From NCBI GenBank assembly GCA_044340025.1, contig JBIIUJ010000004.1, positions 1-46,060 on the forward strand: 46,060 bases of DNA, given 5' to 3'. This document shows positions 32,850 to 40,571 of the stretch, piece by piece. Position 1 is the stretch's first letter. Every line of letters starts with the position of its first letter. The notes under the pieces were generated by a model. It was not told the DNA's origin. It searched no databases and saw nothing but the letters and a program-made list of their open reading frames with translations. Source of the DNA: JBIIUJ01 sp044340025. Its GTDB lineage: Bacteria > Pseudomonadota > Alphaproteobacteria > Caulobacterales > Aquidulcibacteraceae. Made by a program: the position numbers and the translations under genes.

Positions 32850-32924
32850 TGGAGCGGGCGAGGCGATTCGAACGCCCGACCCTCACCTTGGCAAGGTGAT
32901 GCTCTACCCCTGAGCTACGCCCGC
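32850..32924 (-). tRNA. tRNA-Gly (anticodon GCC)
   Basis: A 75-nt cloverleaf with encoded CCA: acceptor GCGGGCG/CGCCCGC, D arm GCTC AGGGGTA GAGC, anticodon stem TCACC/GGTGA with loop TTGCCAA giving anticodon GCC, T arm GGGCG-TTCGAAT-CGCCT (ends G-U wobble). It stands between the muramidase gene and purD. Confidence 0.97.
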
Positions 32925-33059
32925 ATCCGTGGGTAGGCGGGGCGAGCCCCGCCGGGAAGGCGCGCCTTATCGCGGAAAGCGGGCAAGCGCGCAAGGGGGC
33001 GCTCGCGCCGAAATGCACAGGCCGTGACGGGCGCGCGCAACCCGGCTAGGACACCGCGC

Positions 33060-34331
33060 ATGAAGGTTCTGGTCGTTGGCGCCGGCGGGCGCGAGCATGC
33101 GTTGGCCTGGCGGCTGGCGCGCTGCGAGAGTGTTTCAGGCGTTATCGTCGCTCCGGGCAATCCCGGCATGACGGGGCTGCGCCGCGCCGCCGTTGCGGTG
33201 GGCGATCACGCCGGCCTGATCGCGCTGGCGAAGGCGGAGGCGATCGATCTTGTCGTGATCGGGCCGGATGCGGCTTTGGAGTCGGGGCTTGCGGACGACC
33301 TCGCCGCAGCTGGGCTGTTGGCGTTCGGGCCAAGCCGGGCAGCGGCCCAGGTGGAATGGTCCAAGGCGTTCACAAAGGCGCTCTGCGCGCAGTCCGGCAT
33401 CCCCACCGCCGGCTATGGCGTGTTTGACGATGCGGCCAGCGCGAAGGCTTCGCTGTCTGGGCCCGGCCCCTTCGTGCTGAAAGCCGACGGGCTGGCGCTG
33501 GGCAAGGGCGTGGTGATCGCGCCAGACCGGCGCAGCGCGGAGACCGAGATCGACGCGATGTTCGCCGGCCGGTTCGGGGCAGCGGGCGCACGCATCGTGA
33601 TCGAGGAGTTCATGGAGGGCGAGGAGATCTCGCTCTTTGCCCTGTGCGATGGCGAGCGCGCAGCGCTTCTGGGCTGCGCACAGGATCACAAGCGCGCGTT
33701 TGGTGGCGACGAAGGGCCAAACACCGGCGGCATGGGCGCCTATTCCCCCGCCCCGGCGGCCACGCCCGCGGTGGTGGAAGCGGCGATGGAGGCGATCGTT
33801 CGCCCTGCGCTTGCTTCGCTGGCGGCCATGGGGCGGCCCTATCGCGGGGTGCTGTTTGCCGGCCTGATGCTGACCGCCGACGGGCCGAAGCTGGTGGAGT
33901 TCAACGCCCGCTTCGGCGATCCCGAGACACAGGCGCTGATGGCGCTGTTTGAGGGTGATCTGGCGCTCACGCTGAAGGCCTGCGCGGAGGGCGACCTTTC
34001 GCGCGCGCCAGTCTGGGGCCTGAGCGACAAGGCTGCCGTGGCGGTGGTGATGGCCGCCCAGGGCTATCCCGACGATCCGCTCAAGGGCGCAGTCGTGCGG
34101 GGCCTGCCCGCTGCGATGGCGGTGGAAGGCGCAATCGTGTTTTCCGCCGGCCTGGGACAGGATCCGGAAGGGCGCTTCATCGCCAATGGCGGCCGGGTGC
34201 TGACCCTGACCGGCACAGGCGCAACGATCGCACAGGCCGCCGAGGCGGCCTATGCGGCTGCACGCGCCATCGACTGGCCCACCGGCTTCTTCCGGCGCGA
34301 TATCGCTTGGCGCGCGCTGGGGCCGCGTTAA
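33060..34331 (+). CDS. purD: Phosphoribosylamine-glycine ligase PurD
   Basis: 423 residues, the normal PurD length. Starts MKVLVVGAGGREHALAW; ATP-grasp features are FVLKADGLALGKGVVIA, IVIEEFMEGEEISLFALCDG, DEGPNTGGMGAYSPAP and LVEFNARFGDPETQ. It carries out the second committed step of purine synthesis, joining glycine to phosphoribosylamine. ATG 33060 is used because the conserved N-terminus begins there. Confidence 0.97.
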   Translation: MKVLVVGAGGREHALAWRLARCESVSGVIVAPGNPGMTGLRRAAVAVGDHAGLIALAKAEAIDLVVIGPDAALESGLADDLAAAGLLAFGPSRAAAQVEWSKAFTKALCAQSGIPTAGYGVFDDAASAKASLSGPGPFVLKADGLALGKGVVIAPDRRSAETEIDAMFAGRFGAAGARIVIEEFMEGEEISLFALCDGERAALLGCAQDHKRAFGGDEGPNTGGMGAYSPAPAATPAVVEAAMEAIVRPALASLAAMGRPYRGVLFAGLMLTADGPKLVEFNARFGDPETQALMALFEGDLALTLKACAEGDLSRAPVWGLSDKAAVAVVMAAQGYPDDPLKGAVVRGLPAAMAVEGAIVFSAGLGQDPEGRFIANGGRVLTLTGTGATIAQAAEAAYAAARAIDWPTGFFRRDIAWRALGPR

Positions 34332-34370
34332 AACGCAGGCCACAGAACACGACGTTTCAGGGAGGCCGCC

Positions 34371-35453
34371 ATGGCCGAAGCCGCAGCCGACGACGCACAG
34401 GACATCTTCTCCGGCACAAAGCCCGTGGAGGAGCGCCACCGGATCGACGAGGCCGCCCTGACCGCATGGCTCCAGGCCAATGTGGAAGGTTACGCCGGGC
34501 CGCTGGAGGTGCGTCAGTTCAAGGGCGGACAGTCCAACCCGACCTATCAGCTCGTCACGCCGGGGCGTCGCTATGTGCTGCGGCGCAAGCCGCCGGGAAA
34601 GCTGTTGCCATCCGCCCATGCGGTGGATCGCGAATTCAAGGTGATTTCAGCGCTCCACCCCACGGGCTTTCCGGTCGCGCGGCCCTATGGCCTCTGCCTC
34701 GATGAAAGCGTCATCGGCACGATTTTTTATGTGATGGACAGCGTGGATGGGCGCATCCTCTGGGATGGCCGTCTGCCTGGCTATGCCCCGGCGGAGCGCG
34801 CCGCGATCTATCAGGCCAAACTGGAGACGCTGGCCCGGCTGCACACCACAGACGTCGCCGCAGTCGGCCTTTCCGATTTCGGCAAGCCCGGCAATTACTT
34901 CGGCCGTCAGGTGGACCGCTGGACCAGGCAATATCAGGCCAGCGAAACAGGCGAGATCGCGGTGATGAACCGTCTGATCGAGTGGCTGCCCGCCACCCTG
35001 CCCGCCGACGACCAGACCTCGGTGGTGCATGGAGACTATCGCCTCGACAACATGATCCTGCACCCGACGGAGCCGCGCGTGATCGCCGTGCTGGACTGGG
35101 AGCTTTCCACCCTCGGCAACCCGCTGGCGGATTTCACCTACCTTCTGATGAACTGGGTGATGCCGGGCGACCAGCGCGGCGGGCTGGCGGGGCTGGACCT
35201 CGCCGCCGAGGGCATCCCGAGCGTGGAGGCTTATGTGGCCGAATACTGCCGCCTCACGGGGCGCGCGGGCCTTCCCGCCCTGGACTGGTATTTCGCCTAC
35301 AACATGTTTCGGCTGGCAGCGATCTGTCAGGGCATCGCCGGCCGGGTGCGCGACGGCACGGCGGCAAGCCCGCACGCCATCGCCATGGGAGAAAGGGTCC
35401 GCCCGCTGGCGGAAGCCGCCTGGAGCTTCGCGATGAAGGCGGGGGCGGCCTGA
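34371..35453 (+). CDS. APH-fold phosphotransferase (ACAD10/11-like)
   Basis: 360 residues. The kinase-like fold has QFKGGQSNPTYQL, YVLRRKPPGKLLPSAHAVDREF with the ATP-binding lysine, catalytic VVHGDYRLDNMILH, and metal-binding AVLDWELSTLGNPLADF. It matches the family near acyl-CoA dehydrogenases (ACAD10/11 N-domain), some of which phosphorylate 4-hydroxyacyl-CoAs. GGGAGG precedes the ATG. No acyl-CoA dehydrogenase is next to it here. Confidence 0.9.
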   Translation: MAEAAADDAQDIFSGTKPVEERHRIDEAALTAWLQANVEGYAGPLEVRQFKGGQSNPTYQLVTPGRRYVLRRKPPGKLLPSAHAVDREFKVISALHPTGFPVARPYGLCLDESVIGTIFYVMDSVDGRILWDGRLPGYAPAERAAIYQAKLETLARLHTTDVAAVGLSDFGKPGNYFGRQVDRWTRQYQASETGEIAVMNRLIEWLPATLPADDQTSVVHGDYRLDNMILHPTEPRVIAVLDWELSTLGNPLADFTYLLMNWVMPGDQRGGLAGLDLAAEGIPSVEAYVAEYCRLTGRAGLPALDWYFAYNMFRLAAICQGIAGRVRDGTAASPHAIAMGERVRPLAEAAWSFAMKAGAA

Positions 35454-35458
35454 TCCCT

Positions 35459-35890
35459 TCAGCGCTGGGCTGAGAGCGCGCTCAGCGCTGGCGCAAGGCC
35501 GGCGAGATCATAACCCGCGCGTCCGGCGGCGGCCACCAGCGCGTCGGCGGGCTCGCCTTGGCTCGCTTGCGCCAGAGCCCAGAGCGTGACCGAGCGCGTG
35601 CCCGAGCGGCAATAGGCGAGCACCAGCCCCTTGGCCTGGCTGAGCGCTGCGCCCATGGCGCTGACCGCCGCCTGCGTCGGCGGGCCGACGATGGGAACCT
35701 CCGTGAAGGTCAGGCCCGCGTTTTCGGCGGCGGCGCGGATCTCGGCATGGGGCGTCATGCCTGGTTCTTCACCGTCTGGGCGGTTCACGATGATGGCGCG
35801 ATAGCCGGCCGCGGCCGCGGCATGCACGTCGGCCACGCTGATCTGGGGGGAGACAGCGAAGTCTTCCGTCACGGTACGAAACTGGCCCAT
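35459..35890 (-). CDS. TIGR01244-family phosphatase/sulfur transferase
   Basis: 143 residues from ATG 35890. Small cysteine-phosphatase fold of the beta-lactamase-hydrolase-like protein (BLH) N-domain: the loop AYCRSGTRS gives the C-x5-R-type active site, with IIVNRPDGEEPGMTPH upstream. Related domains are fused to persulfide dioxygenases, hence the sulfur-transferase label; a phosphatase role is equally possible. It is tail-to-tail with the phosphotransferase gene, 5 bp apart. Confidence 0.88.
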   Translation of the reverse strand: MGQFRTVTEDFAVSPQISVADVHAAAAAGYRAIIVNRPDGEEPGMTPHAEIRAAAENAGLTFTEVPIVGPPTQAAVSAMGAALSQAKGLVLAYCRSGTRSVTLWALAQASQGEPADALVAAAGRAGYDLAGLAPALSALSAQR

Positions 35891-36012
35891 GCGTCTGATC
35901 TCCTTTGCCGCGGCGTCCTGACAACTGCGTGGTCGGCCGCCGGCGCGCTTGACCGCCTTGTGCGGGCTGTGAATTGTGCCTGCTTTGGCAAGGGGCGGGC
36001 GCGCGGGCAAGC

Positions 36013-36942
36013 ATGTTTTCCTATGTGATCCGGAGGCTTCTCGTCGCGGTCCCGACGATGCTCGTCATTATTGCGGCGGCTTTCTTCATGATGCGCGCCG
36101 CCCCGGGCAGCCCGTTCGACACCGAGCGCAAGCTGCCGCCTGAGATCGAGCAGAACATCCTGGCCCATTACGGGATGGACAAGCCGCTCCACGAGCAATT
36201 CTTCGATTATCTGGGCGGGGTAGTCACCGGCGATCTTGGGCCGTCTCTGAAATACAAGGACAAGTCCGTCGAGGAGATTATCGCAGAAGGGTTTCCGGTC
36301 TCCGCAACGATCGGGCTGCTTTCGCTTTCGCTCGCCATGCTGATCGGCGTCACGCTGGGGATCGCCGCCGCCCTGGGGCAGAACCGAAGTCAGGATTATG
36401 TCGTCATGGGGCTCGCCATGATCGGCATCTGCATTCCGCCGTTCGTGATGGGGCCGATCCTGTCGCTTGTGTTTGGCGTCAATCTCGGCTGGCTGCCGTC
36501 GGGCGGGCTGGACGCTGGCGACATGACGTTTGAGACGCTGCTTTTGCCCGTCATCACGCTCGCGCTGCCGCAGATCGCCATCATCTCGCGGCTCACGCGC
36601 GCCAGCATGGTCGAGGTGCTGCGCTCCAATTATGTGCGCACCGCGCGAGCCAAGGGGCTTTCGGCCGCCGCCGTGGTGCGCAAGCACGCGCTGCGCGCCG
36701 GGCTGTTGCCGCTCGTCTCTTACCTGGGCCCGGCGGCTGCGGGGCTCATCACCGGCTCGGTGGTGATCGAACAGGTGTTCCAGCTTCCCGGCATCGGCCG
36801 GCAATTCGTGATGGGCGCGCTCCAGCGCGACTACACGGTCGTGATGGGCGTGGTGATCCTTTACGCCGGCCTCATCATCCTGCTCAATCTGCTCGCCGAC
36901 CTGCTGTATGGCGTGCTCGATCCCAAGGTGAAATACGAGTGA
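36013..36942 (+). CDS. Opp/Dpp-type ABC permease (OppB-like)
   Basis: 309 residues from ATG 36013. Starts MFSYVIRRLLVAVPTMLVIIAAAFFMMRAAPGSPF, the classic OppB/DppB N-terminus with the first membrane helix. Six helices in all; the EAA loop facing the ATPase is SNYVRTARAKGLSAAAVVRKHALR. It overlaps the next permease by 4 bp, so both are made together. The ATPases and binding protein are not within the window on either side. Confidence 0.92.
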   Translation: MFSYVIRRLLVAVPTMLVIIAAAFFMMRAAPGSPFDTERKLPPEIEQNILAHYGMDKPLHEQFFDYLGGVVTGDLGPSLKYKDKSVEEIIAEGFPVSATIGLLSLSLAMLIGVTLGIAAALGQNRSQDYVVMGLAMIGICIPPFVMGPILSLVFGVNLGWLPSGGLDAGDMTFETLLLPVITLALPQIAIISRLTRASMVEVLRSNYVRTARAKGLSAAAVVRKHALRAGLLPLVSYLGPAAAGLITGSVVIEQVFQLPGIGRQFVMGALQRDYTVVMGVVILYAGLIILLNLLADLLYGVLDPKVKYE

Positions 36943-37844
36943 CGATCCTTGCGAGCCCCCAGGAAAAGGCCGAGCTCCTGACCGCAGCGGCGGTGCAGGG
37001 CCGCTCTCTGTGGGAAGACGCCCGCCGCCGGCTCCTACGCAACAAGGCGGCGGTCGGCAGCATGATTCTGCTGGCCATCATCACGCTGGCGGCGGTGTTT
37101 GGTCCGCTGGTCTGGCCGCACCATTATGACACGATTTACTATGACCGGGTGCTGATCGAGCCGACGTTGGAGAATTTCCACATCATCGGCACCGATCCGC
37201 AGGGGCGCGACCAGTTCGTGCGCCTGCTCTATGGCCTGCGGGTTTCGCTGGCGGTGGGGATTGTAGCGACGCTGGTCTCGCTGGTGATCGGGGTGATCTG
37301 GGGCGCGGTCGCCGGCTATTCGGGCGGGCAGATCGACCAGATCATGATGCGCATCGTGGATGTGCTCTATTCGCTGCCGTTCATCTTCTTCGTGATCATC
37401 CTGATGGTGGTGTTCGGGCGCAACATCATCCTGATCTTCGTGGCGATCGGCGCTGTGGAATGGCTGACGATGGCGCGCATCGTGCGCGGCCAGACGATCA
37501 GCCTGCGCCGCAAGGAGTTTGTGGAGGCGGCGGAAGCCGCGGGCGTGGGCACGCCCCAGATCGTGAGCCGCCACATCATCCCCAACGTGCTGGGGCCGGT
37601 GGTGGTCTATGTGACGCTGACGATCCCGGCGGTGATCCTGGCGGAGAGCTTCCTGAGCTTCCTGGGGCTCGGCGTGCAGGAGCCGCTCACCTCGCTTGGC
37701 CGGCTGATCTCCACCGGCGCGCAGGAGATGGAAACCGCGCCCTGGCTGCTGATCTATCCCGCGATCACGATGATGGTGACGCTCTTTTGCTTTAACTTCA
37801 TTGGCGACGGGCTAAGGGACGCTATCGATCCGAAAGACAGGTGA
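36939..37844 (+). CDS. Opp/Dpp-type ABC permease (OppC-like)
   Basis: 301 residues from GTG 36939 in the GTGA overlap. The long N-terminal cytoplasmic part (SLWEDARRRLLRNKAAVGSMILL) precedes the first helix, as in OppC; the periplasmic segment FHIIGTDPQGRDQFVRLLYGLRVSLAVG and EAA loop EFVEAAEAAGVGTPQIVSRHIIPN are typical. It forms the heterodimeric channel with the OppB-like partner for di- or oligopeptides. Confidence 0.92.
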   Translation: MTILASPQEKAELLTAAAVQGRSLWEDARRRLLRNKAAVGSMILLAIITLAAVFGPLVWPHHYDTIYYDRVLIEPTLENFHIIGTDPQGRDQFVRLLYGLRVSLAVGIVATLVSLVIGVIWGAVAGYSGGQIDQIMMRIVDVLYSLPFIFFVIILMVVFGRNIILIFVAIGAVEWLTMARIVRGQTISLRRKEFVEAAEAAGVGTPQIVSRHIIPNVLGPVVVYVTLTIPAVILAESFLSFLGLGVQEPLTSLGRLISTGAQEMETAPWLLIYPAITMMVTLFCFNFIGDGLRDAIDPKDR

Positions 37845-37913
37845 GCGCGCGAGTGGCGGCGCCCGATCGGCGGGGCTAGCCTGCAGGCCAACACTCCGAT
37901 TCTGCAGGTGAAC

Positions 37914-38747
37914 ATGGCGGCCTCCCGCAACGCACATCTCATCGTCGTCGGCAACGAGAAGGGCGGCGCCGGCAAGTCAACGCTGGCGGTGCATCTGGCG
38001 ATTGCGCTTCTCAAATCCGGGTTTCGGGTGGGCGCGATCGACCTCGACACCCGTCAACGGAGCTTTTCGCGCTACTTTGACAATCGAGCGCGTTATTCCC
38101 TCGCGCAGGGTGCCGAGCTTATCGCGCCGAGCAGGATCGATGTCGCCTCAAGCGCGGCCCGGGACCTGAACGTCGCTGAGGCGGAGGAGGCGAAGGCGCT
38201 CGACGACGCCCTGGGGATCCTTGGCGCCGATCACGACTTCATCGTGGTCGACAGCCCCGGCCGCGACAGCTTCCTGTCCCGCCGCGCCCATGGCCTGGCG
38301 GATACGATCATCACCCCGATGAATGATAGCTTCGTCGACTTCGACCTGCTGGCCGAGGTGGACCCCGTGACCTACGCGATCCAGCGGCCCAGCATCTATT
38401 CCGCCATGGTCTGGGATGGGCGCAAGGCCAAGGCCCAGGCGCAGAAGCGTGCGATCGACTGGGTGGTCCTGCGCAACCGGATGTCGACGCTCGATGCGCG
38501 CAACAAGCGGCGGGTGGGCGATGCGCTGGAGGCGCTGGCGGGCCGGATCGGGTTTCGGATCGCGCCGGGGCTTTCGGAGCGCGTGGTGTTTCGCGAAATG
38601 TTTCCGTCCGGCCTCACCTTGCTTGATCTGGCCGAGGAGGCGGGCGGCGCCAATTTGCAGCTCAGCCATGTGGCCGCGCGCCAGGAGTTGCGCGAGCTGG
38701 TCGCCGCGCTGAAACTGCCGGGATTGTCAGGCATGGCCCAGTTCTAG
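37914..38747 (+). CDS. mipZ: Division-site positioning ATPase MipZ
   Basis: 277 residues from ATG 37914 (GTG 37908 would add two). ParA-superfamily deviant Walker A GNEKGGAGKST, DLDTRQRSFSRYF, then the MipZ hallmark TPMNDSFVDFDLLAEVDPVT and DWVVLRNRMSTLDARNKRR, closing with ERVVFREMFPSGLTLLDL. In Caulobacter crescentus MipZ rides on ParB at the poles and blocks FtsZ there, so the ring forms at mid-cell. It is not beside parB, which is normal for MipZ. A small membrane-protein gene and truA follow. Confidence 0.97.
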   Translation: MAASRNAHLIVVGNEKGGAGKSTLAVHLAIALLKSGFRVGAIDLDTRQRSFSRYFDNRARYSLAQGAELIAPSRIDVASSAARDLNVAEAEEAKALDDALGILGADHDFIVVDSPGRDSFLSRRAHGLADTIITPMNDSFVDFDLLAEVDPVTYAIQRPSIYSAMVWDGRKAKAQAQKRAIDWVVLRNRMSTLDARNKRRVGDALEALAGRIGFRIAPGLSERVVFREMFPSGLTLLDLAEEAGGANLQLSHVAARQELRELVAALKLPGLSGMAQF

Positions 38748-38804
38748 CCGTGTTGGCGCCATCGTTGCGTTCCCCAAAGTTCAGGTTGGAGACAGACAGC
38801 TTCG

Positions 38805-38957
38805 ATGGACCCTGCACCCTCCGGGCCCCTTCTCGATAATCCGGTCAATGTCGGCCTTCTCGCGATGCTGGTGATCAGTGTGGCGCTCTTTCTCGTGCGC
38901 AAGGTTCGCGCCCGCCGCAAAGACACCATCAAGGATCCAGACGGCGCGGCGGACTGA
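38805..38957 (+). CDS. Small membrane protein, 50 residues, unknown
   Basis: A short frame from ATG 38805: MDPAPSGPLLDNPVN, then one membrane helix VGLLAMLVISVALFLV, a strongly basic cytoplasmic patch RKVRARRKD, and an acidic end. Helix followed by a positive patch fits an N-out, C-in single-pass protein. GGAG is 13 nt upstream, so the ribosome site is weak. It lies between mipZ and truA on the same strand, 57 bp after mipZ. I cannot name a family. Confidence 0.55.
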   Translation: MDPAPSGPLLDNPVNVGLLAMLVISVALFLVRKVRARRKDTIKDPDGAAD

Positions 38958-39005
38958 AGGCCGGGGCTTGCTCTTTCCTGCGGGGCCGCGTTCAAGCCCG
39001 GCGCA

Positions 39006-39794
39006 ATGATGACCCGCTTCGCCCTTCTTCTCGAGTATGACGGCCGGCCCTTTTCGGGCTGGCAGCGCCAGGCTGATCGTCCGAGCGTTCAGGGCGCGCT
39101 GGAGGCGGCGATTGCAGCGATCGATGGCGGCGAGCGCCTGGTGGAGGCCGCGGGCCGCACCGATTCCGGCGTTCACGCCACCGGACAGGTGGCGCATGCG
39201 GATTTCCAGAAACCGTGGTCCGCCTTCAAGCTGAAGGAAGCGCTGAACGCGCACCTCGCCCCGCAGCCCATTGCTGTGCTGGCGGCGGCCGCCGCCGGGC
39301 CTGACTTCCATGCCCGCTTTGCAGCGACCGAACGCGCGTATCTCTACCGGATCATCGATCGGCGCGCGCCGCTGACGCTGGAGAAGGGGCGCGCGTGGCG
39401 CATTCCGGTGGCGCTGGACACAGACGCCATGGCGGCCGCAGCGCAAAGCCTGATCGGCCGGCATGATTTCACCACCTTCCGCGATGCGCAGTGCCAGGCG
39501 AAGGACCCGGTCAAGACGCTTGATCAGCTTGATGTGGTTCGCGCGGAGGGGCTGTTCGGCCCGGAAGTGCGGATCGTGGCGCGCGCGCGTTCTTTCCTGC
39601 ACCGTCAGGTGCGCTCGATGGTGGGCGCCCTGGCGGAGGTGGGCCGGGGGCATCGCCCCATCGCCGACGTCGCGCGCCAGCTTGCCGCCCGCGATCGCCG
39701 GGCCTGCGGCCAGGTTGCCCCGCCCGACGGCTTGTATCTCACACGCGTCGGATACGGCGTTTTGACGCTGTTTGAGGATTCTTCCGTCAATTGA
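39006..39794 (+). CDS. truA: tRNA pseudouridine(38-40) synthase TruA
   Basis: 262 residues. RFALLLEYDGRPFSGWQRQ, catalytic Asp in AAGRTDSGVHATGQVAH, FHARFAATERAYLYRI and ARSFLHRQVRSMVGALAEVGRG are the family motifs. It modifies uridines in the anticodon arm. ATG 39009 is an alternative start. It is the last gene of the rightward run. Confidence 0.97.
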   Translation: MMTRFALLLEYDGRPFSGWQRQADRPSVQGALEAAIAAIDGGERLVEAAGRTDSGVHATGQVAHADFQKPWSAFKLKEALNAHLAPQPIAVLAAAAAGPDFHARFAATERAYLYRIIDRRAPLTLEKGRAWRIPVALDTDAMAAAAQSLIGRHDFTTFRDAQCQAKDPVKTLDQLDVVRAEGLFGPEVRIVARARSFLHRQVRSMVGALAEVGRGHRPIADVARQLAARDRRACGQVAPPDGLYLTRVGYGVLTLFEDSSVN

Positions 39795-39946
39795 TGCCTG
39801 TCAGCGCGGCTTTTGCTGCGTATTTTTCGGACAGCGCAGAACCGTGATCGGAAACGGCGCAAAGGCGCAAACCATGTGGTTGATCGGCCGGGGCCGAGGG
39901 TTCATTCTCAAATCCGGCCGATGAGGCGGCGCTTTTTGGGGCGCGC

Positions 39947-39981
39947 AAAAAAGGCTCCCCCGCTGCAGATGGGGGAGCCTT
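39947..39981 (-). terminator. Strong intrinsic terminator for leftward transcription
   Basis: An 11-bp perfect stem (AAGGCTCCCCC with GGGGGAGCCTT, 9-nt loop) followed on the minus strand by six T overlapping the stem base. On the plus strand only two T follow, so it is one-directional. It ends transcripts coming from 40359 or from a start nearer 40100. Confidence 0.88.
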
Positions 39982-40026
39982 GAAGAGAGGCGAGCAAGCG
40001 GTTGGGGCCGGCTACGCCCTTGGAGG

Positions 40027-40057
40027 GTTGCAAGACATGGACGTCATGTCTTGCAAC
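40027..40057. repeat. 13-bp perfect inverted repeat, 5-nt loop
   Basis: GTTGCAAGACATG and CATGTCTTGCAAC flank GACGT. It lies 71 bp past the stop of the 76-residue gene and 45 bp before the terminator on the minus strand, so in RNA it forms a stable hairpin within the 3' region. Confidence 0.85.
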
Positions 40058-40128
40058 ATTTCTCTATCCGAGGTTCGAACAAAATACTTATCCACGGAAT
40101 ACGCGTCGAATCCGGGATCTGGGAAGCC

Positions 40129-40359
40129 TCAGGCGCGGATATCGACCCCGCCGCGCGTGGCGCGCAGCAAATCGCGGGTCGCCTCCAGGCTTGCCTGAAC
40201 CACTTCGAGCATCGCCGCTTGCTGTTGCTGGGCAGCCTTCATCGCGACGATCCCCAGCGTCTGCTTCACGCTATCGCCGCTGGTCACGCCCTCTGCGGCC
40301 CGCGCCATCTGGGCTGCGGCGCGCGTCAGTCCTGCGGCTCCAACGCTCAACACATCCAT
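40129..40359 (-). CDS. Small helical protein, 76 residues, possible motility-type protein
   Basis: From ATG 40359 with a strong ribosome site GAAGGAG six bases upstream. MDVLSVGAAGLTRAAAQMARAAEG, then SVKQTLGIVAMKAAQQQQAAMLEVVQASLEATRDLL: two amphipathic helices, glutamine-rich middle. The layout is reminiscent of YjfB-type putative motility proteins, but the match is weak. No signal peptide. It is divergent from the EF-G-like gene and has its own terminator. Confidence 0.7.
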   Translation of the reverse strand: MDVLSVGAAGLTRAAAQMARAAEGVTSGDSVKQTLGIVAMKAAQQQQAAMLEVVQASLEATRDLLRATRGGVDIRA

Positions 40360-40571
40360 GGCGCGCTCCTTCGTGAGTCTGCGATAGGGCCGGGGGATGG
40401 CTGGCGCGTTGCTGAAATCCCGACAGTTTGAGCGATCTCCCCCTGCGACTGCCCGCCGCAGGGGGGCGTCTTGCTGCTGCGCCGCACAGGGGCGCAGCCT
40501 TCCCGCCAGCATGCCGCTCCCCGCCCAGCTGGGCATGGCGCGCGGCGTTGGCGCAGCACCGGGAGACGCCC

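Larger units (their letters stand above)
39795..40128. other. Gene-free 334-bp stretch between truA and a small leftward gene
   Basis: No credible protein frame. It holds the minus-strand terminator at 39947-39981 and a 13-bp perfect hairpin at 40027-40057, with AT-rich flanks around 40058-40090. The first 150 bp after truA have GC-rich short dyads but no clear plus-strand terminator. Confidence 0.6.

Noticed and set aside
39953..39981. Terminator for truA on the plus strand
   Set aside because: Only two T follow the stem on that strand, and it lies about 160 bp past the truA stop; the T6 run marks it as a leftward terminator.
40088..40096. DnaA box (TTATCCACG) hinting at a replication origin near mipZ
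   Set aside because: A single imperfect box with no cluster, no AT-rich unwinding region, and no origin-flanking genes.
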